Notes: a model not told the origin generated them from the letters alone. A stretch of 64,000 bases of DNA from JAFARZ01 sp035651595 (GCA_035651595.1 DASRFJ010000106.1:1-64000); one strand, 5' to 3'; numbered from the stretch's first letter, positions 22,787 through 30,229 are shown. Numbers and translations are program-made.

Positions 22787-23205
22787 GGTTTCGAGCCCGG
22801 CTCTCCGCACAGCCGGGAGTCGTGAGCGCGCATCTGGACCCACTCCCACGTCTTGAGCGCTTCCTGCCGTAGCGTCTGCCCTGTGTCGTGGTTGTGATGG
22901 CCTTCGAGGCAGGCTACCGAGCCGAGCACGTTCCGCATCAGGCATTCCTTGTGGGCGTGCCGGATCGAGGACCCTTCGAGGGTGTGGCACGGCGTCGCCT
23001 GCCCGCTGTCGCCTGCCGCCTCGTCGAACAGCTCGTCGCAAAGCAGGCAGGACTCACCGGACGGGAACGGCTTGCGCATCTCCTCGATCAGCCGGCCGGC
23101 CTCGTCGTAGCAGACGTAAGACCACCAGGGTTTGCCGAACCATCCCCAGTTGGCGCGGCGGACCTCAATCGGCATGTCGTCAACTGGCGTCTTAGGCTCA
23201 CTCAT
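22783..23205 (-). CDS. Cys/His-rich conserved phage protein
   Basis: This 140-residue protein starts at ATG 23203-23205, fixed by a four-base overlap with the upstream stop. CLLCDELFDE, then PCHTLEGSSIRHAHKECLMR and CLEGHHNHDTGQ are a recognisable phage pattern (a metal site followed by HxECLxRN) with no assigned function. Confidence 0.65.
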   Translation of the reverse strand: MSEPKTPVDDMPIEVRRANWGWFGKPWWSYVCYDEAGRLIEEMRKPFPSGESCLLCDELFDEAAGDSGQATPCHTLEGSSIRHAHKECLMRNVLGSVACLEGHHNHDTGQTLRQEALKTWEWVQMRAHDSRLCGEPGSKP

Positions 23206-23375
23206 GCCGGCCATTCTCCGCGTCCCTCCGCCCATCGCCGGAAATTCTCCTCGATCGTGCCTTCCGCCGGGTCCCTCATCGACGCGAGCGCCCTGACGGC
23301 CTTCTCCGGTGTGGGGTCATCCTCGGACCAGCCGGGACGGGGGTCCCACCCGCCGTGCTCGATCACGTACCTCAT
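23202..23375 (-). CDS. Small acidic protein
   Basis: This 57-residue protein starts at ATG 23373-23375, and both ends overlap neighbours by four bases. It is Trp-rich: EHGGWDPRPGWSEDDPTPE, then EENFRRWAEGRGEW. No family is recognised. Confidence 0.5.
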   Translation of the reverse strand: MRYVIEHGGWDPRPGWSEDDPTPEKAVRALASMRDPAEGTIEENFRRWAEGRGEWPA

Positions 23376-23722
23376 GATGCGCCCCCGTTCTCGCGGGTCA
23401 TCCTGCGTACCGCCTCGATGGCGTCATGCGCGCGCTGCACCGGTTCCTCCAGTTCAGCAGCCAGTTCCTCGGCGGTGAGCGTACTGCTCGCCGCCTCGTC
23501 CATCAGGTCCCCGAACGGCATCCTGGTCCGGATGGCCTCCGGCCGAAGCCACGTGCCGCGTGCCGCCGCGGTGAGCCTGGCGATCTCAGCCTCGTCGGCG
23601 ACACCGTAGAGCGCGAGCATGGCCTGGACGTCGGTCACGCTGACCGTGTTCGTCCCGTTCTCGACCCGGACGAACTTCGACGACGACCAGTCCAGGCCTG
23701 CGGCTGCCTGCTTCTGGGTCAG
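23372..23722 (-). CDS. XRE-type HTH protein with non-standard start or frameshift
   Basis: The HTH is unmistakable: LTQKQAAAGLDWSSSKFVR, then VENGTNTVSVTDVQAMLALYG. The only ATG/GTG in frame (GTG 23636-23638) lies after the HTH. The frame reaches CTG 23720-23722, which overlaps the upstream TGA as CTGA, exactly the coupling seen elsewhere in this operon. The first helix of the HTH is missing with that start. The preceding frame ends LVEMGRRIEREENG, which looks like that helix, so a one-base frameshift inside an original longer HTH gene is the alternative. Confidence 0.55.
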   Translation of the reverse strand: MTQKQAAAGLDWSSSKFVRVENGTNTVSVTDVQAMLALYGVADEAEIARLTAAARGTWLRPEAIRTRMPFGDLMDEAASSTLTAEELAAELEEPVQRAHDAIEAVRRMTRENGGAS

Positions 23723-23919
23723 CCCGGGACACGCCGGAAACCCGGCCGCCCGTTCTCCTCCCGCTCGATCCGCCGCCCCATCTCGACGAGCTGGTCCTCG
23801 CAGAACGCCCGTGCCGCCTGTACCTCCACGGCCTCGCGGAGCCGGGCGAGTTCGGCGAGGATGCCGGCGAGCTGCCCGGCCAGATTGTCCTCGGGCGGGC
23901 GCGTACGATCGCTTACCAC
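23719..23919 (-). CDS. Short helical protein, possibly the N-terminal part of the HTH protein
   Basis: This 66-residue frame starts at GTG 23917-23919 behind GAGAGAGG. It is helical and charged (AGQLAGILAELARLREAVEV, then QLVEMGRRIEREE). Its stop overlaps a CTG that opens the HTH frame. It is either an independent coiled-coil protein or the front of a frameshifted regulator of about 180 residues. Confidence 0.5.
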   Translation of the reverse strand: MVSDRTRPPEDNLAGQLAGILAELARLREAVEVQAARAFCEDQLVEMGRRIEREENGRPGFRRVPG

Positions 23920-23955
23920 GGTTCCGGGCCTCTCTCTGCGGGGTCGGGTTCCCAG

Positions 23956-23988
23956 GCCGGCCGGGGTGTTCTCAGCACCTCGGCCGGC
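23956..23988. terminator. 13-bp hairpin
   Basis: GCCGGCCGGGGTG and CACCTCGGCCGGC pair with one mismatch around a seven-base loop, between the leftward genes ending at 24000 and starting at 23919. A TTTT run at 23992-23995 lies on the upstream side for leftward transcription. It probably partly separates the two transcripts. Confidence 0.6.
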
Positions 23989-23999
23989 TGCTTTTCACG

Positions 24000-24119
24000 T
24001 CAGGTCCAGCGCTCCTCGCGCGCCATCTGCTCGGCTTCGGGATCAAGCTGGCCGGGGGACTCAGCGGTCACGCCCATGGCGATCAGCGCCTCGCGGAGTT
24101 CTGCGAGCGTCATCGTCAC
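24000..24119 (-). CDS. 39-residue protein
   Basis: It starts at GTG 24117-24119 (GTGA overlap). The sequence TLAELREALIAMGVTAESPG followed by an acidic helix looks like a compact two-helix peptide. No family is recognised. Confidence 0.45.
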   Translation of the reverse strand: MTMTLAELREALIAMGVTAESPGQLDPEAEQMAREERWT

Positions 24120-24484
24120 GCCGCCTTCCGCACCGCGTTGAGCACTCGCACGGCAGCCACGTGGTAGCACGGCCGCTCGTGCATCCCGGCGGGGCATGTG
24201 CACATGGCGCTGTGCACCAGGTAAGTCACGTCCCCGCTGCTGCTGCTCGCCCTGTAGACGCCGGGCCGGGAGGTGGGCACGAGGCCGCCGTCCGCGATCA
24301 GTTCCGCAGCCTTGCCGCGCTGAGCCAGGGTGAAGCCGGCGAACGCGGTCTCGATGGCGGCCTTGCGGATCCGCGCCAGGCAGCGCGGGCCGTAGCCTGC
24401 GGCTACCGAGGCCGGGGCGGTCAGCTTGCGCCCGCAGCCGGGCCGGAGGCACCTGGCGGTGCGGCATTCTGCGGTATTGCTCAT
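24116..24484 (-). CDS. SWIM-type zinc-finger protein
   Basis: This 122-residue protein starts at ATG 24482-24484 from a textbook leaderless promoter. An N-terminal CLRPGCGRKL...GPRC zinc site (like DUF6011) is followed by a C-terminal SWIM motif CTCPAGMHERPCYH (CXCX7CXH). SWIM domains bind DNA or proteins; phage versions have no assigned role. Confidence 0.75.
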   Translation of the reverse strand: MSNTAECRTARCLRPGCGRKLTAPASVAAGYGPRCLARIRKAAIETAFAGFTLAQRGKAAELIADGGLVPTSRPGVYRASSSSGDVTYLVHSAMCTCPAGMHERPCYHVAAVRVLNAVRKAA

Positions 24485-24490
24485 GAGTCC

Positions 24491-24519
24491 ACTGTAGGGC
24501 ACACTGTAGCCACAGTCAA
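24491..24519 (-). promoter_or_regulatory. Leaderless promoter of the SWIM gene
   Basis: Leftward TTGACT lies 17 bases before TACAGT, which ends six bases before the ATG. The same stretch carries ACTGTAG twice (24491 and 24503) and a CACAGT, so a repressor could bind there and also act on the divergent gene at 24540. Confidence 0.8.
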
Positions 24520-24539
24520 TCCACATGAGAGGATATGCC

Positions 24540-24770
24540 GTGAGCGACAGAAAGGCTTACGCCGTGCCCCAAGAAGGAACCCCGATCCGGCGCATCCGCA
24601 TGGATGACGACCTGTGGGAACGACTAGAGCAGGCAGCCAAGGCAGCCGACCCGGACTCGAACCGGACGGCCCTGCTGCGGAAGTTCGCGCGCTGGTACGT
24701 CGGCGACATCGACGACATGCCGCAGCGCCCAGCCGCCCCGAAGATCCGCGACGGCAAGACACGGGCATGA
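24540..24770 (+). CDS. Ribbon-helix-helix-like DNA-binding protein
   Basis: This 76-residue protein starts at GTG 24540 behind GAGAGG; an in-frame ATG lies at 24525. The core RRIRMDDDLWERLEQAAKAA followed by NRTALLRKFARWYVGD has the strand-helix-helix pattern of Arc/MetJ repressors. It is divergent from the SWIM gene and upstream of the toxin-antitoxin pair, so it is probably a local regulator. Confidence 0.65.
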   Translation: MSDRKAYAVPQEGTPIRRIRMDDDLWERLEQAAKAADPDSNRTALLRKFARWYVGDIDDMPQRPAAPKIRDGKTRA

Positions 24771-24798
24771 CCCCGCTGGCCGGAGTTACGATGCCCTC

Positions 24799-25047
24799 AT
24801 GACCGCCCAGCCCGAAGACGCCCACGAGATCATCCACCTAGGCGGCGAAGCAGCGGTGATCGTCCCGCTTGAGGAATACCGCACCCTGAAAGCACTCCGG
24901 GACAACGCCACCCCGGACGCGATCGAGCTGGCCGAGATGGACGCCGCCATCGCAGAGCACCAGGCATGGGAGGCGGCCGGGGCACCTGGCGGCTACCTCA
25001 CCCACGAGGAAGTCATGGCCGAACTGCTGACTGAGCCTCAGCCGTGA
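24799..25047 (+). CDS. Phd/YefM-like antitoxin
   Basis: This 82-residue protein starts at ATG 24799, six bases after a TACGAT box (24787-24792), so it is probably leaderless. The N-terminal AAVIVPLEEYRTLKALRDN is the Phd/YefM signature. The acidic C-terminal half would wrap the toxin. Its stop overlaps the toxin GTG by four bases. Confidence 0.8.
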   Translation: MTAQPEDAHEIIHLGGEAAVIVPLEEYRTLKALRDNATPDAIELAEMDAAIAEHQAWEAAGAPGGYLTHEEVMAELLTEPQP

Positions 25048-25274
25048 GAGTCCTGTGGCTCACCCGGGCAAAAGAGCAGGCCCGCGAGCACATGCACGAC
25101 CAGGCCGCGCTCCGCGAGCTGAACGCCGCCGTCACCGCTTTAACACAGGACCCGGAACCGCCTGAGGCTTTCGTTCGCGGCGAGTACCGCAGGCTCCGCG
25201 CCGGAGACTGGCGCATCCTGTACGAGTTCCGGGGCGACCTGATTATCGTCGTCAGGGTAGACCGCGCCAGCTAA
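25044..25274 (+). CDS. RelE/ParE-family toxin
   Basis: This 76-residue protein starts at GTG 25044. The core ALRELNAAVTALTQDPEPPE, then YRRLRAGDWRILYEFRGDLI and IVVRVDR is the RelE/ParE fold. RelE members cut mRNA in the ribosome and ParE members poison gyrase; the sequence alone does not say which. With the upstream gene it forms a type II module that would stabilise the element in its host. Confidence 0.85.
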   Translation: MRVLWLTRAKEQAREHMHDQAALRELNAAVTALTQDPEPPEAFVRGEYRRLRAGDWRILYEFRGDLIIVVRVDRAS

Positions 25275-25301
25275 GCGGCCGGGCGGTCGGTTCCCGACTT
25301 C

Positions 25302-25344
25302 CGGACATCCCGGGACACGACTGGTCCTGACCCGGGGGTGTCCG
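25302..25344 (+). terminator. Rho-independent-type terminator after the toxin gene
   Basis: CGGACATCCCGGG and CCCGGGGGTGTCCG pair with one bulge, and the 3' arm is followed by TTTTG. It ends the toxin-antitoxin transcript and sits before the convergent gene at 25387. Confidence 0.75.
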
Positions 25345-25386
25345 TTTTGCCCGTTGGTCGGTTTCCGGCCTGCAATCGGTCCGCAG

Positions 25387-25584
25387 CTATTCGGGCCTGG
25401 GGTTCTCAGGCTCGCCGGGGCGGCGCGGAGGTTCGTTCGACTCTCCGGCCATCCACAGCAGCCATTGGGTGAATCGCTCCTCCATGGTGGAACCATCCCG
25501 GTGAACCGCTTCTTTGGCGCGCATGTAGAGGTCCCGGTCGGGCCGTAGCGGCGGCCGGAAAGTGCGCCTGTGTCGGTCTGCCAT
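25387..25584 (-). CDS. Small DNA-binding-like protein
   Basis: This 65-residue protein starts at ATG 25582-25584. After a basic N-terminus (ADRHRRTFRPPLRPDRDLY) comes KEAVHRDGSTMEERFTQWLL and a Pro-rich tail. The layout resembles a ribbon-helix-helix repressor, similar in style to the gene at 24540. Ribosome site is weak. Confidence 0.5.
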   Translation of the reverse strand: MADRHRRTFRPPLRPDRDLYMRAKEAVHRDGSTMEERFTQWLLWMAGESNEPPRRPGEPENPRPE

Positions 25585-25674
25585 GTTGCCGACAATCATC
25601 GCATGATCCGCTTGCATGATGGCCCCGGCTGCCGTACCGTGAATGTGGGCATCCCACACGGAAGCCGCGACCGT

Positions 25675-25739
25675 CCTGGTAACTCGACTACCAGGAACAA
25701 GGCGGGGCATGGCCAGCGACTCGACCGCGGCCATGCCCC
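25675..25739 (+). promoter_or_regulatory. Two hairpins in the leader of the transfer operon
   Basis: CCTGGTA and TACCAGG (25675-25695) form one stem; GGGGCATGGCC and GGCCATGCCCC (25704-25739) form a perfect 11-bp stem with a 14-base loop. They lie just ahead of the AAGGAGG of the first transfer-module gene. No T-run follows. They could be an operator pair or a regulated leader. Confidence 0.5.
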
Positions 25740-25769
25740 TTGGCCCAGCCTGCTAAGGAGGCCGGACCC

Positions 25770-26069
25770 ATGGGTCATCATGCCATCACGCAGCTCTGGC
25801 TCAGCAGCCTCACCCGCCGCGCCGCTGCCTTCCTCGCCGCGGTCTTCAAAGGCCCGTGGTGCCTCGGATGCGACTGCTGCGGAACCACCCTGAAGAAGGG
25901 CCGCCGTACCCGCTGGTTCCTGACCCGTGAAGCAGCAGACCGCGCTGGTCTCGAAGCCGGCTGGCAGACCGCGGCGGGCAGGAGCGATTCCGAGATCTGC
26001 CCCGCCTGCCTGGAGCAGCGGGGCCAGGCGGTCACTTTCTCTCAGGACACCCCGGCCGGTGAGTCATGA
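25770..26069 (+). CDS. Zinc-ribbon protein, first gene of the transfer module
   Basis: This 99-residue protein starts at ATG 25770 behind a perfect AAGGAGG. An amphipathic N-terminus is followed by CLGCDCCGTTLKKGRRTRWF and a second CPAC pair. No family is recognised. Its stop overlaps the WhiB start by four bases. Confidence 0.6.
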   Translation: MGHHAITQLWLSSLTRRAAAFLAAVFKGPWCLGCDCCGTTLKKGRRTRWFLTREAADRAGLEAGWQTAAGRSDSEICPACLEQRGQAVTFSQDTPAGES

Positions 26070-26353
26070 GCCTCCCCGCCTGGAGCTGGGCAGACCGCGC
26101 CGCGTGCAAGGGCACCGACCCGGACGCGGCATTGTTCTTCGGGCTGGACGGCGAGCGCGGCCCCGAGCGGGATAAGCGCGAAGCAGCGGCCCGGACAGTC
26201 TGCGCGCCGTGCCCGGTGCGCATCGCCTGCCTGGACTACGCCATCGCCAACGCCGAGCGGTACGGCACGTGGGGCGGATTCAGCGAGGACGAGCGTGCCG
26301 CTGAGCGCCGCCGCCAGATGCGCCGCGCCGCCAGGAAGCAGGCAGCGGCATGA
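26066..26353 (+). CDS. WhiB-family transcription factor
   Basis: This 95-residue protein has the four Fe-S cysteines at residues 14, 46, 49 and 55 (RAACKG, then CAPCPVRIAC), the turn GTWGGFSEDERA and a basic C-terminal AT-hook-like tail. WhiB proteins bind a [4Fe-4S] cluster and act with the principal sigma factor in actinobacteria. It starts at ATG 26066 (ATGA). It is probably the regulator of the transfer operon; phage and plasmid WhiB copies can also override host developmental WhiB proteins. Confidence 0.95.
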   Translation: MSLPAWSWADRAACKGTDPDAALFFGLDGERGPERDKREAAARTVCAPCPVRIACLDYAIANAERYGTWGGFSEDERAAERRRQMRRAARKQAAA

Positions 26354-26571
26354 TCCGCGTCCTGCTCGCCGCCATGCTGGCCGCAACCGGCCACGCAGGG
26401 GCATCGGTACTCGTCGCCGTCCTCGTGATCGCGGCCCGGCTGGCCAGGGTCCTGCTGCCGGTGCTGCCCCAGCTGGCCGTCGCCGTTCCCGCAGTCGCGA
26501 TCGTCCTGACCGGCCTCCTGGCGTTCCGGGCCGTCAAGGGATGGCCTCACCTCGCGGCGGTGGCCGGATGA
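26350..26571 (+). CDS. Small hydrophobic Spd-like membrane protein
   Basis: This 73-residue protein consists almost entirely of two membrane helices (VLLAAMLAATGHAGASVLVA and LPQLAVAVPAVAIVLTGLLA). Four-base overlaps join it to WhiB and to the DNA pump. Small membrane proteins in this position of actinomycete plasmids help plasmid spreading (Spd). Confidence 0.6.
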   Translation: MIRVLLAAMLAATGHAGASVLVAVLVIAARLARVLLPVLPQLAVAVPAVAIVLTGLLAFRAVKGWPHLAAVAG

Positions 26572-28739
26572 CCGCCAGCGGCCCGCAGAACCTGCCCGCC
26601 GTCCCTGGCGAGTCCGGCGCGGACGAGATCGTCGACGGGGTGATCGTCGACGAGCCGCCCGGCGTTGACGGGCCGGCGGCCGGCGTCGCCGCCGTCATCC
26701 GGGTTATCGTGCGGCCTGAGCACGCCAAGTCGGCCGGCCGTCACCTGGCCTACATCCCGCTCGGCTTCGCCGTCATGTGCCGTCGCCTGTGGGACAGCCG
26801 GACGACAGCCCGCTACGAGCGGTTCATCCGGGCAGCCGAAGCGGCCGGGAACCACGAGGCCGCGCTGGAGTGGGACGACCAGACGCAGACGTTCCGCCGC
26901 GACCGGCACCAGCGCCGCGTCGACATGATCGAAGTGCCCGTCCGGGTGCTGCTGATGCTCCCGAAGATCGGCATGGGCCTGCTCGGCGTTCTTCTCTGCC
27001 TCGGCATCATGCTGGCTGTCGCCACGGGGCACGTCTCCGAGGTCGCCGTCCCGGCCAGGGTGCTCGCACGGATCGTGTTCTGGACGGGACTCGTGCTGTC
27101 GGTGTCCTGGGGTCCGCTCCTGCTCTCGCTGCCCTGGATAGCCCTCGGCGCGCTGTGGTGGACCGGCCGGGCGCACGCCAACGCGAACCTGACCGGCTGG
27201 CTGGTGCCGGATAAGGACGAGGAGGACGCCGGCATCGTGGTGACGGCGGACACGATCGTGCTGGCCCTCCAGAACCTGGACAAGATCCCCGCGCTGAAGA
27301 AAGCGTTCAAGGACGGCTGGCGGCCAACATTCCACACGCTGCCGGTCAAGGACGGCCGAGGCTACTTCACGGTGTTCAGCGTCCCGCTCGGCGTCACCGC
27401 CGGGATGGTCGCCGACCAGCGGCCGGTGCTCGCCCGCAACGTGCACCGCGCCGAACCGGAGGTGTGGCCGACCGACGCCGAGAAATCCGGTCAGGGGCCG
27501 GCAGGCACCGTCGCCATGTGGATCGCCGACCCCGGCGTCCTGTCCAAGGCCGCGCCGGAGTACCCGCTCATGCACGAAGGCACCGCCGACGTGTTCACGG
27601 GCGTGCCGGGCGGGGTGGTGGCGCGCGGCGACGGCCTCCTCATCCCGGTCGTTGGCAACAACTTCGTGGCCGGCGGCCAGATGGGCCAAGGGAAGTCCAA
27701 CGCCTGCCGCGTGCTCATGCTCGGCTGCGCCCTGGATCCGCTCGCCGTGCTGGACGTTTTCGTGTTCGCGAACAACGGCGACTTCGACGCGTACGCGCCC
27801 CGGCTGCACATCTACCGCAAAGGCGTCGAGGACGACGTGGTCCTGGCCGCCCTCGGCCGCCTGCACCAGCTGTATGGCGAAGTCGGCCGGCGCGAGCAGC
27901 GTCTCGCGGACCTCGGCGCGAAGAAGGTCACCCGCGGACTGGCGCAGGAGCACCCGGACCTGCGGCCGGTCATCGCCCTGTTCAGCGAGTGCCATGAGCT
28001 GTTCGGCCACCCCGAGTACGGCGAGGAAGCCGCCGACGTGGCCACCAAGACAATCAAGCGGGCGCGGAAGACCGCCGTCTCCCTGGGGTTCGACACCCAG
28101 AGCAGCCGCAAGGAAGCCATACCGCCGAAGCTGGTCGAGCTGGTCAGCGTCAACGCGTGCTTCTACGTCAAGACCTGGCGCTCCAATGACGGCTTCCTCG
28201 GCGACGGGTCGTTCGCCGCGGGCATCCGCGCGACCGAGCTGCGGCCCGGCCGCGACCGGGGCACGTCGGTAATCACCGGCGTGTCCGAGGCGCAGTTCGA
28301 GCTGCTCCGCTGGTATTTCGTGGAGGTCAACGACGACACCGGCTATGACGCGGCGGCCGAGGTGATCGGCCGCGCCATGGCGAGCCTCGCGCCCGGCACG
28401 CGCCTGACATCAGGCGAGCCGCTGCCCGAGATCGAGCGCCGCGACCTCCTCGACGACCTGGACGAGGTGCTCGAATACGAGCGGGTCAAGCTGGCCGACT
28501 TGCCCGCGCTGCTCCGCGAGCTGGCCGGGGACTGGGGACCGTACCGGAACCTGACCGGCACCCAGCTCCGCGAGCTGCTTGATGACCTGGACGTGCGGAC
28601 CACGAACGTCGGGAACGTGCCGAGGCTCGACCCGGCCGACCTGCGCCGTGCGCTGGCCGGAAGGGGTGAGTTAGATCGCGCCCCTCTACCCGGAACAGGC
28701 CCTGCGGGCACCTGCGGACGGGGACCTAACCCCGCCTAA
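26568..28739 (+). CDS. TraB/FtsK-type DNA translocase
   Basis: This 723-residue protein starts at ATG 26568 (ATGA overlap). Membrane helices lie around residues 120-200 (LLGVLLCLGIMLAVATG and LVLSVSWGPLLLSLPWIAL). The ATPase domain has Walker A GQMGQGKS at 370-377 and a Walker B region PVIALFSECHEL. The C-terminus (YRNLTGTQLRELLDDLDVRT and following) looks like a winged-helix DNA-recognition domain. In actinomycete conjugation one such hexameric pump moves double-stranded DNA between mycelia. The surrounding WhiB, Spd-like, integration-host-factor and DUF2637 genes fit that role better than chromosome segregation. Confidence 0.88.
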   Translation: MTASGPQNLPAVPGESGADEIVDGVIVDEPPGVDGPAAGVAAVIRVIVRPEHAKSAGRHLAYIPLGFAVMCRRLWDSRTTARYERFIRAAEAAGNHEAALEWDDQTQTFRRDRHQRRVDMIEVPVRVLLMLPKIGMGLLGVLLCLGIMLAVATGHVSEVAVPARVLARIVFWTGLVLSVSWGPLLLSLPWIALGALWWTGRAHANANLTGWLVPDKDEEDAGIVVTADTIVLALQNLDKIPALKKAFKDGWRPTFHTLPVKDGRGYFTVFSVPLGVTAGMVADQRPVLARNVHRAEPEVWPTDAEKSGQGPAGTVAMWIADPGVLSKAAPEYPLMHEGTADVFTGVPGGVVARGDGLLIPVVGNNFVAGGQMGQGKSNACRVLMLGCALDPLAVLDVFVFANNGDFDAYAPRLHIYRKGVEDDVVLAALGRLHQLYGEVGRREQRLADLGAKKVTRGLAQEHPDLRPVIALFSECHELFGHPEYGEEAADVATKTIKRARKTAVSLGFDTQSSRKEAIPPKLVELVSVNACFYVKTWRSNDGFLGDGSFAAGIRATELRPGRDRGTSVITGVSEAQFELLRWYFVEVNDDTGYDAAAEVIGRAMASLAPGTRLTSGEPLPEIERRDLLDDLDEVLEYERVKLADLPALLRELAGDWGPYRNLTGTQLRELLDDLDVRTTNVGNVPRLDPADLRRALAGRGELDRAPLPGTGPAGTCGRGPNPA

Positions 28740-28844
28740 CCCGTCTAACGCGACCTAACTTCTGCAGGTCAGGGACCTGCGGGCAGCGATCGCCCCCACC
28801 TAACGAGGGGGTTAGAAAACTAACCCCCGCACCCGTGAGCTAAC
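28670..28844. repeat. CTAAC repeat array, candidate transfer or partition locus
   Basis: CTAAC occurs at 28726, 28736, 28745 and 28755 (steps of 10, 9 and 10 bases) and again at 28800, 28820 and 28840 (20-base steps). Inverted GTTAG lies at 28670 and 28811. The phasing puts most copies on one face of the helix. The array straddles the stop of the DNA pump. Known TraB pumps recognise short direct repeats near their gene, so this is a candidate clt-like site. Confidence 0.65.
28807..28828 (+). terminator. 9-bp hairpin with AAAA loop
   Basis: GGGGGTTAG and CTAACCCCC pair perfectly around AAAA, 67 bases after the pump stop codon. It contains two members of the CTAAC array, so it may be a protein-binding site as well as a terminator. 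Confidence 0.6.
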
Positions 28845-28862
28845 CCGGGAGGATCACATCCG

Positions 28863-29198
28863 GTGCTGTCGAGGACCGTCAGGCGGGAAGCCCGCAAGCG
28901 GATCGGGAACCCTCTGCGCGAAGCGGTGCGCCGCGCCGCCGAGCAGTGGTGCCCTGAATGCCAGAAGCGCGTCCAGCCATTCCACCTGTGCATGGTCAGG
29001 ACCGATTTCAGGCAGCGCAAGGCGGAAGCCGGACGGCAGGTCAGGCGCGGCGGAGGCCCGGAAACTGCCAGGGGCGGCCGGCGGGACGCGCGCACGGCGC
29101 ACGACTACCAGACCTGTCCTGACCGCGGCTGCCCGCGCCCGCTGTGCCGGGCGTTCCGCGAAGGCCAGCTCGCCTGCCCGCTACCTCACCAGGGGTGA
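28863..29198 (+). CDS. Basic Cys-rich protein
   Basis: This 111-residue protein starts at GTG 28863 behind GGGAGG. It has CPECQKRVQPFHLC and a C-terminal CPDRGCPRPLCRA, separated by a strongly basic Gly/Arg linker. Zinc and nucleic-acid binding are likely. No family is recognised. Confidence 0.55.
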   Translation: MLSRTVRREARKRIGNPLREAVRRAAEQWCPECQKRVQPFHLCMVRTDFRQRKAEAGRQVRRGGGPETARGGRRDARTAHDYQTCPDRGCPRPLCRAFREGQLACPLPHQG

Positions 29199-29231
29199 TG
29201 TCTTGAACCAGCACAGGAAGGAGCGCAGGTC

Positions 29232-29666
29232 ATGAGCTGTCCCGGCTTGCACTGCCCTGGCTGCTCAGAGGGCCAGTCGCTCGGCATCCTCGGCACAGTG
29301 GCGGTGGCCGTCATCATCGCCGATGAGACAGTCCGGTGGGCAGCCGACCGCATCTGGTGGATCGGCGGCACGGCGGCGGCATGTTTCGCCCTGTCGGTGG
29401 CCGTGACCATGTGGCTCGAAAGACGCGCCGATGCCCGCGGAGTCCGGTACGCCGAGCTGCACGGCATCGCGTCGCGCGCCGACGTCGAGGAGCTGACCCC
29501 GGCCGGGGTCGCGTGGCTGGCGAGCCGCGAGCAGCCGCGCGCCGCACTCGGCGTCCGCGAGGTGCACTTTCACTTCGGCGGCCTGAGCGCCGATGAGCAG
29601 GCCCACATCATCCGCACCACGCTCGCGGGGCACCCCGCTCCCGGCCCGGAGGAGATAACCAGATGA
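29232..29666 (+). CDS. Spd-like membrane protein
   Basis: This 144-residue protein starts at ATG 29232 behind GGAAGGAG. Short Cys-rich N-terminus (CPGLHCPGC), then two membrane helices (SLGILGTVAVAVIIADE and IWWIGGTAAACFALSVAVTM) and a soluble C-terminal domain. The arrangement fits the spread (Spd) membrane proteins of actinomycete conjugative elements. Confidence 0.6.
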   Translation: MSCPGLHCPGCSEGQSLGILGTVAVAVIIADETVRWAADRIWWIGGTAAACFALSVAVTMWLERRADARGVRYAELHGIASRADVEELTPAGVAWLASREQPRAALGVREVHFHFGGLSADEQAHIIRTTLAGHPAPGPEEITR

Positions 29667-29917
29667 AGCTGTTCCGCAGGCGCGGCGTGCCTGCCAGGCC
29701 CGACTACATGACGCAGGCAGAGCACCTCCAGGAGGCCGGACGCCTGGCCTGGGTCATTGACGACGTGATGCAGTCCCGCGCGAAGCGCAGCCTCGGCGAT
29801 GTGATCGCGCTCGCCCGGCTGCACCTGGAGCTCGCCCAGGTCGCGCGGCACAACGAGGGCACCCGCCTGGATGCCCCGCTACCAGAAGGAGAAACCCCAT
29901 GTCACTGCCGGAAATGA
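29663..29917 (+). CDS. Small helical protein
   Basis: This 84-residue protein starts at ATG 29663 (ATGA overlap). It reads TQAEHLQEAGRLAWVIDDVM, then LGDVIALARLHLELAQVARH and ends in a CHC motif. The 3' end overlaps the start of the integration-host-factor gene by 19 bases. Function unknown. Confidence 0.5.
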   Translation: MKLFRRRGVPARPDYMTQAEHLQEAGRLAWVIDDVMQSRAKRSLGDVIALARLHLELAQVARHNEGTRLDAPLPEGETPCHCRK

Positions 29918-30219
29918 CCCCGGAGCAGCGTGCCGAGGCGCTGCGGAAGGCCGCCGAGACGCGCAGGCTCCGCGCGGCCGAACTGGAGAAGGTCCGCAAG
30001 GGCCAGATCACTGTCACCGACGTGCTCGACAGCGGCGACTCGCTGCTGCTGCCGGTGCCCGTGCGCCGGCTGCTCCTCGCGGTTCCCGGCATCGGCCCGG
30101 CCAAGGCGGACGCCCTGCTCGACGCGATCGGCGTCAGCGCAGAGTTCCGCAAGAAGCGCCGCGTTCAGGGCCTCGGCGAGGTCCAGCGCAAGGCGCTCCG
30201 CGAGCGTCTCGCAGCCTGA
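29899..30219 (+). CDS. mihF: Actinobacterial integration host factor-like protein
   Basis: This 106-residue protein starts at ATG 29899 behind AGAAGGAG. The helix-hairpin-helix core PVRRLLLAVPGIGPAKADAL, followed by RRVQGLGEVQRKALRER, is characteristic of actinobacterial (s/m)IHF. That family bends DNA and supports site-specific recombination and nucleoid structure. The N-terminal helix RAEALRKAAETRRLRAAEL also matches. An element-encoded copy could assist integration, transfer or packaging. Confidence 0.88.
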   Translation: MSLPEMTPEQRAEALRKAAETRRLRAAELEKVRKGQITVTDVLDSGDSLLLPVPVRRLLLAVPGIGPAKADALLDAIGVSAEFRKKRRVQGLGEVQRKALRERLAA

Positions 30220-30229
30220 CCTGTCCCCC

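Noticed and set aside
26547..28010. A 487-codon leftward frame opposite the DNA pump
   Set aside because: His/Gly/Arg-rich antisense product; the rightward gene has Walker motifs and overlapping starts.
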